Counted from the first letter of the stretch, positions 52,322 to 64,000 are shown. The stretch: DNA of 64,000 bases from Larix kaempferi (GCA_027924585.1 BSBM01000320.1:124001-188000); one strand, 5' to 3'. Numbers and translations are program-made. Notes: generated by a model not told the origin, from the letters alone.

Positions 52322-53210
52322 TCTAGGAAATAACCCCATACAACAATGGGGGAAACTAGGGCATAACCATTTTTTCCATCCTAGATAATCCAATAATGAA
52401 ATACACTTCCTCCTTAGTAGGGTTGTACCACGTGTTTGGACTTAACTTAAATATCTATCATCCATGATCCCAACAAGAAATCCCCTCAATTAAAAACATG
52501 GAAAAATAGCCCATGGACTAAATTTCGCCCCTAAAATTATCCTTGATGTGTGCCCTATGAAATAAGATAGAAAATATTTTTCTTCCTCTCACATTCCTTC
52601 CTATGTAATAACATCAAATATGTGTCTATCGTACTTGTACCTCATTCACATCAAAACACCATTAGGAAAATAAATAAAACTAAGATCAAAGTGTTCATAA
52701 TATAACAATGATATGATTAATTAAATAGTCCATTTCAAGTTTGGTGCTCTAAACAATATTAATTGCCTAGGTTTGTCATGCATATGTACACACTAGTACT
52801 TCTATAATCATAACATACAACAAGATCCCCACACTCAATGTTTCTACAACATTGTAGTAGCATATACAACACAAATGGTGGTGCACCATAATAAGTACAA
52901 TTCAACATTATGTCTTTTGTGTGTGTTCTTTGCCTCATCGGAGGTGTGTCCAAGCAACTTAAGAGGATCATGATACAAATAAAAATGCTTTTGTAGGAAT
53001 TGCAATGCATTTATCTGGCCTTGATGCCCCACCCATGGATCATATAATAATGAACCAAATTTAAATGCATGCTAGCAATCGAATGTGGTCTAATTTCTCC
53101 ATCAATAGTGTTGCATGTGAACATAAAGGCACCAAGTCATGCACGTTGTCCAACCCCTCATCTATCTAGTGTGTTCAAGATTACTAGAAATTGCATGCAT
53201 GATGCTTGTA
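52322..53210. other. AT-rich stretch without a gene
   Basis: No ORF with a domain, LTR end or tandem repeat can be supported. Confidence 0.4.
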
Positions 53211-53215
53211 AACAC

Positions 53216-53856
53216 TATTGATTTTTTAGAACCTAGATTTGATTTACAGTCTCGAACAATTTATGACAATTGTTAATTGAAACACATTGAATTCACAACG
53301 AATAATGTAGTGGAATGAAATAGGAAATCACACACATTTGGCACAATTATTTACCCTAGAAAACCTCAACTGGGTAAAAACCAATGACAAATGAGTTTTA
53401 TTAAAAAATCACGGTCTCTCTTCCTAAAATAATGGCCATCGTGAGGAATATACAAAACAACAAGTAGCCTAGCCTCTTATGCTTGGATACTATATCCTTT
53501 GTTTCCCCTTTTCTTCGTTCCTCGACCCCTACCCTCCACACTTGGATGGAAGTTCTTCTCCACCCACTCAATGAGATCTCACTCACTCTGTGTGAATTTT
53601 GTATGTCTCCTCCTCTCACCTAGGATGAATTTTATAGCATTACAATATGAAAATACCTATGGCCAATACCATGGACTATGAAATACCATGAGCCATCTAG
53701 TTCACTTTACATAAGGTAAGTACAAGAGTACATTCACATTAATAGTTCACTTAATTAAAGTGAAACTCCTAAGTTTGAGAGGTATCTTGGACGACTCCTG
53801 CATGATAGACACTGAGACTATGCATAATTACATGTTTGATGCTGCAAAAATCAACA
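53216..53856 (-). repeat. 3' LTR (641 bp)
   Basis: The plus-strand text starts TATTGATTTTTTAG (expected TGTTGATT) and ends GCAAAAATCAACA. It aligns with 58155-58783. Confidence 0.85.
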
Positions 53857-53866
53857 CTCCCTCTTA
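53857..53866 (-). promoter_or_regulatory. Polypurine tract
   Basis: On the minus strand TAAGAGGGAG abuts the LTR, identical to the tract of the host copia element at 39823. Confidence 0.8.
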
Positions 53867-54329
53867 TCGAGTAAGTTAATTCTTTAAGAGACACCTGAAA
53901 CTAGTTCTCCCTTTGACATTGGCACATTGTTGCTCAAATCATCCTGTACTTTGGCATTCCTCCAACCCTATTGGTTGGTTGCTCCATGTTTTCTGGAAGA
54001 AACAAAATAGATGATTCTACATGCAACAGGAATTAGTGCCAAGAAGTTCAAAAACTTCGTCAAAGGCTTGCTCTCCCTCACTAGAATCCTAGGAGCTTCC
54101 ATCTCTTGAGAATCTATCAATGTCATCTCATACCAATTGGTCCTGAAAAAACTGGAAGGGGATAACTCCTTCCTCCCCTTTAAAGGTTTAGTCCCCATAC
54201 TGGAATCTTGTGAACTCCACTCACCCTTCAAAGTCTTCTTCTCCTTGAACTAATCTATTGACTTTGATCTTTGATCCAAGATCCCCTTGGACCCACATGC
54301 AGGTTGACCTAGCAACTTGTACAACTTAC

Positions 54330-54665
54330 CCCGTCTGACACCAATCATCATTATGGCATCCTGGGTAGCTCCCTATGAACGTATGATCACATCTCCACTC
54401 TAGAACATGAACCCATACCCCCTTTCCTCTAGAGTTGAGAAAGAGATCAATTTCATCTTCAACTCTGGAACATACATCACTCCTGCCACCTTCAAAGATC
54501 CTCCAAACTCCAGATGGAATAACATTGTTCCAACCCCCTTTATTGCATGTATGGTGTTGACCCCACAAGTCACATGGTAGTATCATTATGTCTCTAAAAC
54601 ACTAAGGAACACATCCTTCATCCTCGTCATATGTCTAGGTGCACCACTATCCACTGAGAAAAGAA
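54330..54665 (-). pseudogene. pol: Copia protease remnant
   Basis: On the minus strand FLFSVDSGAPRHMTRMKDVF shows an intact DSGA active-site motif (near 54650-54635). After two stops, further text reads GVMYVPELKMKLISFSTLEE and RGYGFMF, the end of the copia protease region. Integrase-like or RT-like sequence does not follow; about 54330-53870 reads only as broken, polar text. The 86-codon ORF at 54326-54586 is a different frame over the same DNA. Confidence 0.75.
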
Positions 54666-57600
54666 ACACTACCAACTCATGGAGCTCAGATCTGTTGCTA
54701 CCCTGTCAAATTCTCTTCTCCTTCAAACAAAACTTCTTATCATCCTCTGATCTATGTATGAAAGTCCTTATCCACCGATCCGATATCCTCTTGATTCACT
54801 ATCCTTTATGGCTCAGGTACTTCAAAAAATGTCCTACTTTTCTCCTGAGTGGATGACATCGACACATGAGTAAAAGTCCTTATTTTATCCTATGTACTCT
54901 CTTGTGGCTTAGATATCTAGGTGTAAGTACTTCTTCACCTACTTGAGATCATCTTGTTGGATTTCTGGCCTTCTTCCATGGTTTAGTTTTGGGTCATGGA
55001 ATTGACATCTTTGTTATCATTTTCCCTCACTTTTAAGCTATTTTTTGCTTTCCGATGAACCTATATTTAATAATTTTGTATGCCTATTTGCAATATTTTG
55101 GTTTCCATTTCATTTCTTGGTATTTCATTGAATTTTGATTAAAGTTGGGAAGAATTGGTATATTTTGTGCTTGCTTACGAATAATGACTTAATGTGGGAA
55201 CTGTTTTAGATCCCTGTTTTGCATATGCGGAAATCGACCACCAACTATGAAGTCACCTTGGAAAATAAGTCAGAGAGGAAATATGAGTTAATTCATAAAT
55301 AATGAATTATTATATTCATTATTCTACATATTTCTCATTTTTCCAAATTATGATTTTAAATTAAAGGTGGCATATGGTGGTGGATATGAGTGCATATTTG
55401 GCTTAGCCACGAAGATTTGAATATTTCCATCAAATATATGATGGATCTAAGAAGTTAAGAGATATTAGGAGACATTTGGAATGAATTTTGACTATTTTAT
55501 TATTTCTTCTATTCCCAAATTCGAATTTGACTTCAAAGGTATCCTAAATAGCATGGGAGCTAGCAAATCTTGGGATTAGCTTTGATTTAGTTTTGACATC
55601 CAAATTATTAGCAATTTGTTGAGGGTATTTTGGATCTTCATGAGGATATTTTGATCTTCATTAGGATATTGTGATCTTCATGAGGATATTTTGGATCTTC
55701 ATTTATTATCTGTTATGAAGAACTCATGTATAAATAATAGTTCATTCTCCATTCCAAGGGTAGGACTCCTAGATCAATTATCCAATTAATGATGGAATAT
55801 ATTATATTTCTCAAGATATTGTGTTGATGTAGATTGTAGTTCTTTTATTTTCTATGTAGTTAAATTTCGTTTATTTTATGATGTTATGGATCTTAGCTTG
55901 CTACTGTCTTCTTGGGAGAAAGAGATTGCTCCATGAGATGAGAGCATTGTGCAAGATAGTATTCCTTTGTTTATATTGTGTGTTCTAATTTATTTTCATA
56001 AGTAGGATTTATTCATTTATGCAAGTGTGATTTAATGGTGTGTGTTTCTTTATTTCTACCATTTGATTTTGCGCACAGTATTTTACTTTTGCAAGATAAT
56101 TTAGTTTCTTTTACTACCAACAGTAGATTAATTTGTTTTTATGCAAATGTGGTGTGTTGCACGGAGATATTCCACATACATTGAGTAATCGAACTTGTAG
56201 AAAACCTAGGTAGATCTCAGAGTTGGTTTCTCACTTTCATGGTTAAGTGATTTGTTTTATTTTATTTTTAATGTTTACACTACTCTAGACTCTCATAACC
56301 AATCAATAACATAGACTTAAATTCATCTCTAATGGAATCATAGGGACTGTATTGAGTTGATGTGACTGATCATTGCATTTGATGAAATTCAAATATTTAT
56401 GTTGGATTTAGTTAGAGGGGTTAAGGAGTTGTATTGAGAAGGTGTGACTAAGTGTGAGTAGTTAGATTAAATTTGCTAGAATAAGTTTTCATTTATTGCA
56501 GTTAGTCTTTCAAAAATCAATGTTAGATTTTTTTTTATGCATGCATAGACATTGCATACAACCTTTAAATGAAAATACTTACCCTGGTTGATAATTAATG
56601 GTTTGATGGAATTGATAATTTGAAAGGAAAATTAATTTCAATGACACTCAACAAGCCACCAAACACAAAAAATTTATGTTTCCCTGATGTGTAACCTATT
56701 GCTGCATGTCATCCGGATCTGCATCCTACTATCGTACACCATCCAAATCTACATCTTACTACTGCCCAAGGCCTCCTGCAGCTTCTTGCTACTACTCAGA
56801 CTTTTACTTATGGTTCCTAGATTCCTTTTCATGCTTCCCATGCTCTTTTATGGGCTACCTAGTCTTTTCTAAGTGCTACCTAGCCACTTACTAGGTAGAC
56901 CGATCCTTCCTATGCACTACCAGGGTCCATTTTAGGCTACCCAAAGTTCTTTTCGTAGGTTCCCAAATTTTTCTATGGATTCCTAAACCCTCCTAGGTCT
57001 TCCCAAAATCTATTGGGTCTTCTCACAGCCTATTTTTCTTGCTCGAATGCTTCCCTAGGATGGAGGATACTTTCTGTAGCTTCCCTATTTGCTAGTAGCT
57101 TCAAATATGGTGTCTATTTGCGGATCCAACAGCTGCATCTTCACTTGGAGGCTACAGCGACCACTTCATCCTATAACTTTTTTTCTACGATTAGCTCAAG
57201 GTCCCTACTGGATCAATTATGTATGTTGCACTGCAATAGACTTAGCCTCAATGTTGCTAGCGACCGAGCCCATGACTTACCTGTCTCCCAGAACTATTCT
57301 ACATCCTTATGACTTATTCCAGTATCCCGTTGTAGTCCAACTCTCCTCCATGTTGGCCCCCCATCCAATGTCCATAGCATCCTAACGGCGATGTTATATT
57401 GTGTGCTTGTGCTTACCTCACATAGCCTATAGTCACTGAATCCTCTTCCCAATATGAGCCAGCCTGCTTCACCTTGAATCATTTTTAATTGCAACTACTA
57501 CTACTCTATGCACAGTTGAACAGATCCTCCAACCAACGGATTTTTCTCACACCCGCGCTCGGCAGCTAAATATTTTACTTTTGCAATCCCCTTCACTTCT

Positions 57601-58134
57601 GGTTGCTCGCAACCCCTATCGAGCTCACCTTCAAGCAACATCGTGTTGATACGTCTCCTCCACCAGCTTAAACCTCCCATCATATGCCACGCCCATTAGT
57701 CGGTGTTACTTCTCCATGCTAGCTACGGTGCCTCCTGTCAGATTTTCTTAGTTGTTGTTCCAACCTCTGCCATCCCTATTGCAGCTTCATGGACCCAAAT
57801 GGTCCCACATCCATCCAAATCCAAATCCCAATGGTCTGTTGTGGTTATGCCTCATATGTTGGTGCCTTGATCTAACTGCCTTCATTTTCCACTTGAGCTC
57901 CCCAACTCATCCAACTCCTGGTTCTCCGTGTGGCCTTGCTTCCCCTATCCTCCGACCCTTTCTCCTTGCGTCTAACTCCACTCCGATCTACATGATACCA
58001 TCCCACATCCCACATGTTGTACAATGGCGGATGTAAAGAGTATGTATGGCCCATAGGACTATCATACGATCTTCTTCTTATTTTTTATGTAACTGCTTTC
58101 AAACGATGGTTTCCTCCCATAGTGGAACTGGCCT
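54666..58134. other. Unassigned interior of the LTR element
   Basis: About 3.5 kb without a recognisable domain. The part 54960-56690 is AT-rich and looks unlike the C/T-rich leader at 56690-58130, so a further old insertion is possible. At 55627-55705 a unit of about 25 bp (GATCTTCAT-AGGATATT) repeats about four times. ORFs of 60-99 codons (56687-58054) have no domain. Confidence 0.45.
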
Positions 58135-58142
58135 CGTCACTA

Positions 58143-58154
58143 ACTTTGATACCA
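58143..58154 (-). promoter_or_regulatory. Primer-binding site
   Basis: On the minus strand TGGTATCAAAGT touches the LTR end. It differs from the initiator-Met site by one base, like the PBS at 62222. Confidence 0.85.
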
Positions 58155-58783
58155 TGTTGATTTTTAAGAACCCATATTTGATTTATAGCCTTAAACAATT
58201 TACGACAATGTTAACTTAAACACACTGAATTCACAACAAATCATGCAGTGGAATGAAATAGGAAATCACACACATTTGACACATTTATTTACCCTGGTAA
58301 AGGGAAAAACCAACAATAGATGATTTTTATTAAAAATCACGGGCTCCCATCCTAGAAAAATGGTCGTCCTAAGGAATATACAAAAAAATAAGTACCTTAT
58401 CCTCACATACATGGCTTCTACTTCCTTTGATTCCCCTTTGCTCCATTCCTTGGCTCCTACCCTCCACACTTGGATGGAAGTCCTTCTCCAACCACTCAAT
58501 GAGATCTCACTCAGTTTGTGTGACTATTGTATGTCTCTTCTTCTCACCTAGGATGGATTTCATAACACTACAATATGCAAATACCTAGGGCCAATACCAT
58601 GGACTATGAAATACCGTGGGCCCTCTAGTTCACTTACATAACGTAAGTACAATATTACATTAACTTTAATAGTTCACTTAATTAAAGTAAAAATCCTATG
58701 TCTGAGAGGTCTCTTGGATGACTCCTACATGATAGACAGTTGGCCTATGCAGAAGTACCTGTCCGATGCTATAAATATTAACA
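58155..58783 (-). repeat. 5' LTR (629 bp)
   Basis: The plus-strand text starts TGTTGATTTTTAAG and ends ATAAATATTAACA. It is the counterpart of 53216-53856. Confidence 0.83.
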
Positions 58784-59500
58784 CATACAAATAATCCCAC
58801 CAATGAGTTGCATGTATGACAATGTGTTATCCCAATATTGACTTCAACATGCCTTGGAAACTAAAAAACACCACAACATTCACATTACACATGGCTTCTT
58901 CAGCAGTGTTGCATTAAGGATGTTGGGATTCCCTATGAAAGGTGTAGGGGATAACATACATTCAATGGAACACAGAGACATATACATGCCTAAATAAACG
59001 GAATACACATTTTCATAGTCTAGTTAGTGCATTCCATTTGATTAGATGTACCACTAGTGGTGCTTCCATCTTGACATTGTGGTTCACTATATGTTGATGT
59101 ACTATACATGCATCAACCATGAGGCACCTTAGAAACCACAAAGCACTCTAACATCCACATTACATATGGTTTCTTTAGTAGCATGTTCAGGCTCCCTAGA
59201 AGCACAATGATTAGTGCAAGGAAAAACACACTAACACTAGCACATCTAATCAAATTGAATGCATCTTCTAGCTCTAGCTGACTCATTCATTTGTTTGAGT
59301 GAGGCATTTCACATGGTTCTTTTCTCATTACACCGTTTTTAGACCATGCATGCCACACTGTCAGGTCCCTGGTCACCTCGGTTCCCTTTAGAGGCAATGG
59401 GAGACAACCCTTGATTCACTTGCTAATTTGTTTTCTTCTTTTTACAAGCAATTCCAAAGGTTCCACAACTCTGCACCCACAATGATCTCGATCTGCGATC
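58784..59500. repeat. Gene-less stretch with a diverged direct repeat of about 265 bp
   Basis: CCTTGGAAACTAAAAAACAC...ACATGGCTTCTTCAGCAG (from about 58854) resembles CCTTAGAAACCACAAAGCAC...ATATGGTTTCTTTAGTAGCA (from about 59127). No gene is visible. Confidence 0.5.
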
Positions 59501-59509
59501 TGCAATACA

Positions 59510-60115
59510 CAAGCTGGAATGCAAAATTCGAAAAGGAGGAACCACCAACTCACAGTTTCGTCAAACATCCCTCTGAATTCCGAAATATGCAATCACTTTG
59601 CGGGATTCGGAAATTCGGAACCACGATTTCCAACTTCAATGAAAACAAACCCCCGACTACCACAATTTGCAATCCGCCTTGCGGAATTCGGAATCGGAAT
59701 GCCAATTCCATTGCTCCAAAAAAATTAATTTTCGACTTCCACAATCCGCAATCCACAATCTGCCTTGTGGGATTCGAAAAGGAAGAATCCCAAATTCACG
59801 ACTCCAAGAATATTAAACTCCCAACTTCTGCAATCCGCAATCCCCCTTGCAAGATTTGGAAATGCGAAAGCCCAAATTCTCAGCTCCGATGAAATATACT
59901 CTCTGACTTCCGCAATCCGTAGTCCGCCTTGCGGAACTTGGAAATCAGAACTCCAACTTTACAACTCTGATGATTTTACCTTTCTGACTTCCACAACCCG
60001 CAGTACGCATGCGGAACTTAGAAGTCAGACCCACCCATTTCGCAATCCCGTCAAAACGCCCTTCTGATTTTCGTAATCCACAATCCGCATGTGGGTTCGG
60101 AAAGTTGGAAGCTCT
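59510..60115. repeat. 82-bp minisatellite, about 7-8 copies
   Basis: The anchor (T)GCGG(G/A)A(T/C)T(C/T)(G)G recurs at 59600, 59681, 59767, 59849, 59931, 60011 and 60091, a spacing of 80-86 bp. Units also share CAATCCGCAATCCGC and AACTCC(A/G)A. The unit is not a multiple of three, and the 154-codon ORF at 59428-59892 merely reads across it. Confidence 0.88.
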
Positions 60116-61531
60116 AACTACATAAGCTCTCCAGCCCATAAATTATTCATCCTAAGTCCAAATTGGGAAAATCCAGTACCATTGGAAATCTCTTGGAGAG
60201 AACTATGCAACTGAAAGGTCTACCTCCACACCTGAGGACTTTTTTCCTAGCCTCATTCCACTCCAAAGATGGATTTAAACCCCATCTATACCCCTTTCAC
60301 CACTCTGCATGAAGCTATACTCCATTCCTCCATGTCTCTCCCCCTCCTCGGATCCACAGAAGAGCCATGAACACCACAGGGGGGGATGTATATTCCTTTC
60401 CCAAGTCCTGGCTGGAGCATCCTGCACATTTACCAGGTTTACCCTAATTCATCAATGGATAATTTAAAGACATTAAACCCATGGAAATGCAAATGTTCAA
60501 AAGTATAATAAGTCACTCATGTATGCAGATTCATACACAAATGAACACGGGAGGATGAAACATTATCCACACACATAGAATGGAATACATCAACATATTT
60601 CTCCCAGGAAGATTGGTGATCTAACATGTTGATACTTGGCCCTACTCCTCAAGCCTAAATACATATGAGTTCTAGCATGATATGAAGATGCAAAGGTGCA
60701 GAAGTATGGCAATGACATGCACAACATAATGAAAACATAATACATAGGCATTCAGCCCTATCACTCATTTGGATCAAATCATACATTCTGACATAAATAA
60801 AAACACATGCACAGATGTAGAATAGACATCATTCAAGGAATAAGGAACACTTATCTTCTCCTGGAAATCTCCAAGGAATCTAGATATGGACTGCAACATT
60901 CCAACCCGACCATAGGTGTCTTCCTAGCCTATATTATTTCAACAATAAGAGACCACCCATGATATAGGGCTATGTATCCACTAAGGATTCCCTCTCAGTC
61001 TCATTCACAGCATTGGATCACAGTCAATCAGGCTCATCTAGAAGTATCCATCTTTTTCAAGCAAGTGGGAGACAGGTAGGGGTTTTCTAAGTCAATAAGT
61101 TCCTCCACAGAGCTATGGGCATATTCCCATGACCGCAAGCAATTAAGACACCCCCATAACCTCCACTCTCAGCCTAAGTAATGTCCCCTTCTCTGTTGCA
61201 TTGTCCCTAGGGCGCCCCTTCCCTTAGCACTGACCTGGGAAAGTGTGGTTGGTCCCGACTGCTAAATCAAAGTAAGTGATCCCTCACTGGATCTAGCATG
61301 CAGAACTAAACCCTCTTGATCTCTTCCCACTTATTTGTTGGGAGTCTCACCCACTCACATCCACCCAAGTGTTCATGTCTATGGATCTCTCATTGATCTT
61401 CCTTTCCACCCAATTTATGGACGATCTTAGCTCTATAATTCATGGCCTTACTCCTGAATCACGATTTTCTGGTTCTTCCTTCTATGTTCGTTGTACTGGG
61501 TCCGCGTCCCTTCCCCCTTCCACTCCCTACT
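60116..61531. other. Stretch without a supported gene
   Basis: No domain-bearing ORF. GTAATGTCCCC at about 61182-61192 resembles the start of the LTR family at 4188, so a truncated LTR may lie here, but no end was found. Confidence 0.35.
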
Positions 61532-62221
61532 TGTTGATGTATATGTAACTTCGGAATGTATTTCACATATATGTATATTTTATTCCTATAGAGATGTTAT
61601 TATTCCTCTATACGGAAGTGGTTGTATTCCTATAGAGATGTTATTATTCCTCTATACGGAAGTGTCATCATTTATATTGTAAGTGTCGTAACTTATACTT
61701 TATGGGTTATTAGACCACCTTGTTGGGGTCATCCCTGTATAAGTCATGTGGGTCAAAGGGTTATTAGACCACCCTATTGGGGGTCATCCATGTGGATCAA
61801 AGGGTTATTAGACCACCCTAGTGGGGGTCGGCCCAGTCAGCATTATGTTAAGTGGTTAAGTTGAGGTCGACCTAGTTGAGTAAAGGTCAAGTCAAGTTAG
61901 TGTATAAATAGAGAGTGTGTCTCTCTCATTTTACACATTCTATTCTCTCTCACACTCTCGGGAGAGTGGCGCACTTGTGGAGGAGGAGGCTCTGCCGCTA
62001 GGAGAAGACTGTCTCTTGTATTCTGGTTGTATCATTGCTCTATCTATCTCTGAGGAAGTTATTGGGGTTTTTCACCTTTATGGTTTTCCCCAAGTAAACT
62101 CTGTGTCTCTTGTGTGCTTGCATTATTGTGTCCATGATTGATATGCTGTAGATTTGTTGTACATGTTGTTCTCTCAGTTAAGATCCTAGATCACATTGAA
62201 GTAAATTCTGAAAATTTAACA
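61532..62221 (+). repeat. 5' LTR (690 bp) of the right-edge copia element
   Basis: It starts TGTTGATGTATATGTAAC and ends GAAAATTTAACA. It contains a 44-bp tandem duplication (61582-61669, unit ATTCCTATAGAGATGTTATT...CGGAAGTG) that the 650-bp relatives lack. Three GGTTATTAGACCACC units follow at about 61705-61830. Confidence 0.92.
61903..61910 (+). promoter_or_regulatory. TATA box of the right-edge copia LTR
   Basis: TATAAATA in GTGTATAAATAGAGAGTG, conserved with the relatives at 51980 and, more loosely, 10382. Confidence 0.65.
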
Positions 62222-62238
62222 TGGTATCAAAGCTAGCC
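62222..62238 (+). promoter_or_regulatory. Primer-binding site of the right-edge copia element
   Basis: TGGTATCAAAGCTAGCC follows the LTR with no spacer, one base different from the site at 51651-51666. Confidence 0.9.
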
Positions 62239-63430
62239 TGAAAGAAGGCATGATATGGCATGTATGACACTTGTTGCACTTACGATGCTAGGGCTTGATA
62301 TAGTAAAAACTAGTCATCGTATAAATTTCGCTATAAATCCATTTTGACGAATTTTTCATATCTGAAACTTTTACAGGTCGAAGATCAAATCCCCGTGTAC
62401 CTTGTGTCCAAAGGAAAACCTCTAATTCATTGTACTTTGTGATTTATGATCTGTACAATATAGGGTTTCTGCCTCTTCTATATCTGAGTCAAAATCAGAT
62501 GACCTTGGGAAAAAGGTCATAACTTGGGCTAGGAAGATCCAAATGAAATTGCATAAAAAGTGAAAATTATTACATAGACTTTACTATCTCAAGAAAATTT
62601 TTCAGAGGCCGAAGTGGAACCAGTGACACGTGGCACACCGTACAAGTTCGCTCTCCTGTTTTATCCCATAAACAGGTCACGTTGCGACACTTGGCATAAC
62701 TATCTCTCAGAGAATCCAATTGAGGTAAGACCTATTAGGATGGAAATATGATGGGTCGGGCTATCTAAAGCAAATTTTTCAGACCCTGTGGATCGAAAAG
62801 TTTGGAGTTACACCAGAAAAAATTAGGTACATATTTTTGTCAAAACAAAATTATTTTTGAGCACCTTCATTCATGGCTTCCGGAATTTAGGGTTTCAGAG
62901 AAAGTTGGAATTCTTGTAATCAGAGGCCACGGCTAAATGATACTCATAAAAATCAAAATTTAGAGACCAAGATCATAATTTTTGGTTGGGCAGAAGGTCG
63001 GGCTTGATCAGACCTTAGTTCGGGACTTTGATCAGAAAAGTGGAAAATTAGGGCTTTTGCAAAAATGGGAATTTTTGAAATCTGTGACCACAACTGGAAT
63101 CTCCTCATAAAAATAGAAGCTTAGAGCTTTGGATCAAACATTTTGATTGGGAAGAAGAGTGGGCTTCATCAAACCCTAGTTCAGGGTCACGTCCAGTGAA
63201 TCTGAAAAATTTCAAAGGCAAAATTGAGGAGTGAAACTTTGCATTTTTCAAATTCTGAATATACCAGCTTGATTAGCTCATCAAGGCACATATTTCTATC
63301 CTTTCGGAAGTTTGAAATTCAAAGCTTGAATTTTTGGGGTTTCTTTGACAAACCCTAATCTAGCACCAGGTCTAGTTCTTGCAAATCAAGTGGATTGGGT
63401 TAATCCTAGAAGAAGATGGATTGGTCACCT
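62239..63430 (+). other. Leader of the right-edge copia element
   Basis: It corresponds to 50285-51650 in reverse. It has a single copy of the 175-bp module, with GTGACACGTGGC at 62623-62634 (the G-box/ABRE-like motif in the opposite orientation). Confidence 0.7.
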
Positions 63431-63525
63431 GCATAAGTGAACAAGTTCCTGTCTCAGAGGGAGATGAGGCTAAGGCCTTCCATAAGAAGATTACAAGCAA
63501 TATTGACAGGTATGGCTTACAGGTA
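63431..63525 (+). pseudogene. gag: Copia gag N-terminal fragment
   Basis: The frame reads SEQVPVSEGDEAKAFHKKIT followed by SNIDRYG, matching the gag starts at 50280 and about 9190. It then runs into non-coding sequence that also follows the gag start in the 39173-52316 element. Confidence 0.6.
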
Positions 63526-64000
63526 TGTTTCAAATTATGTTCATGGTTAATTTTATGATATGTTTGTCTTCATATCATTATAGTACAATCTTGATTAATT
63601 ACTAGACTTGTCGTATCACCTTAATAGAAGATATTCATTGATTAAGGTTTTGACACTTCTGATTGTACTAATGCATTGTGATGTTGTATGAGGTTTATGT
63701 TGTTCACTAACACAAAAGGTACACCAAGAAAGTCAAATCATGTTCTACTTCAAGAACATATGATCATGGTGACATGAAGACAAATATTCATCCATTGTCA
63801 TGGATCACATAGAAGATCTGCTTTCGAGGTATGTATAACTTGGTTCTACAATGGTTAACTTATGAGACATGCAGGTTACTAGCACAAGTCACTAAAGAGA
63901 ACCATAAGACATTATGCGGGTATGTTAGACATAACTAGCTAGCATGCTAATCCAGGTATGTTTTTCCTATATCAAGCTATAATCCTACCTTGTGTTAGGA
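63526..64000 (+). other. Interior of the right-edge copia element
   Basis: No open frame with a domain. It aligns in reverse with about 49700-50190 (shared phrases such as GTACACCAAGAAAG and ATGTTTTTCCTATATCAAG). Confidence 0.6.

Larger units (their letters stand above)
53216..58783 (-). mobile_element. LTR retrotransposon with mostly non-coding interior (copia-like)
   Basis: Two similar LTRs lie at 53216-53856 and 58155-58783, with a polypurine tract next to the first and a PBS next to the second; both place the element on the minus strand. The interior holds a copia-type protease remnant and otherwise no recognisable domain. AACAC precedes the lower LTR (53211-53215). At the upper end AACAC overlaps the LTR end (58780-58784), so the TSD is only tentative. 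It could be a decayed copia, or a copia interrupted by another unrecognised insertion. Confidence 0.8.
61532..64000 (+). mobile_element. Ty1/copia element, 5' part, same family as 39173-52316
   Basis: In plus orientation it has a 690-bp 5' LTR, PBS, a leader of about 1.2 kb and a gag start, followed by the same non-coding interior as in the 39173-52316 element. It runs off the right edge. The candidate TSD 5-mer before the LTR is CTACT (61527-61531); the other side is outside the window. Confidence 0.9.

Noticed and set aside
59428-59892. 154-codon plus-strand ORF
   Set aside because: It reads across the 82-bp minisatellite, whose unit is not a multiple of three. The peptide has no domain.
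61182-61531. GTAATGTCCCC as a possible LTR start
   Set aside because: The bases after it do not follow the 4188 LTR, and no end is visible before the copia LTR at 61532.

Overview
This 64 kb window is plant nuclear DNA made almost entirely of LTR retrotransposons. I found no convincing host protein-coding gene, no rRNA or tRNA gene and no CRISPR array. The evidence for a plant is the element types: Ty1/copia and chromodomain-bearing Ty3/gypsy elements whose primer-binding sites match plant initiator methionine tRNA (TGGTATCAGAGC and variants), 5-bp target-site duplications (TSDs), a TRIM element, solo LTRs and nested insertions. The density and age range of the elements suggest a large, repeat-rich genome, possibly a gymnosperm. 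That last point is inference.

Layout, left to right. 1-2334: 5' end of a minus-strand gypsy element (gag plus a 375-bp LTR) that runs off the left edge. 2340-4182: gene-less DNA with an AAACCCG hairpin tract and a small decayed coding-like stretch. 4188-5634: solo LTR (TSD ATCAA). 6472-6846: solo LTR of the first family (TSD CCAAA). 6975-10675: truncated minus-strand copia element (RT fragment, protease remnant, gag, leader, 600-bp LTR). 10676-12125: CT- and C-rich satellites. 12126-15145: truncated plus-strand gypsy element whose gag carries a 565-bp tandem duplication. 15393-15707: complete 315-bp TRIM (TSD TGAAT). 16544-23519: old full-length minus-strand copia (TSD TTCTA) containing a nested 1.8-kb solo LTR at 20011-21798 (TSD AACCT). 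23935-33145: full-length but dead plus-strand chromovirus (TSD AATAG). 33151-39167: AT-rich interval with short duplications and faint coding-like traces. 39173-52316: minus-strand copia element (TSD TTAAG) split by a younger, intact copia element at 41391-47126 (TSD GTCCT). 53216-58783: LTR pair around a mostly non-coding interior with a protease remnant. 58784-61531: degenerate repeats including an 82-bp minisatellite. 61532-64000: 5' part of a plus-strand relative of the 39173-52316 element, cut by the right edge.

The best preserved gene is the single gag-pol ORF at 42272-46300 (minus, 1342 codons from the first ATG), with every catalytic motif intact. Its two 686-bp LTRs differ at only 3 positions. 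The host element's 650-bp LTRs differ at 8, so LTR divergence and nesting give the same order of events. All other coding regions are pseudogenes broken by stops, frameshifts, deletions or lost catalytic residues. The most unusual structures are the tandem-repeat arrays in the 3' region of the 39173-52316 element, and a 175-bp leader module carrying an ABRE/G-box-like core that varies in copy number between two members of that family.
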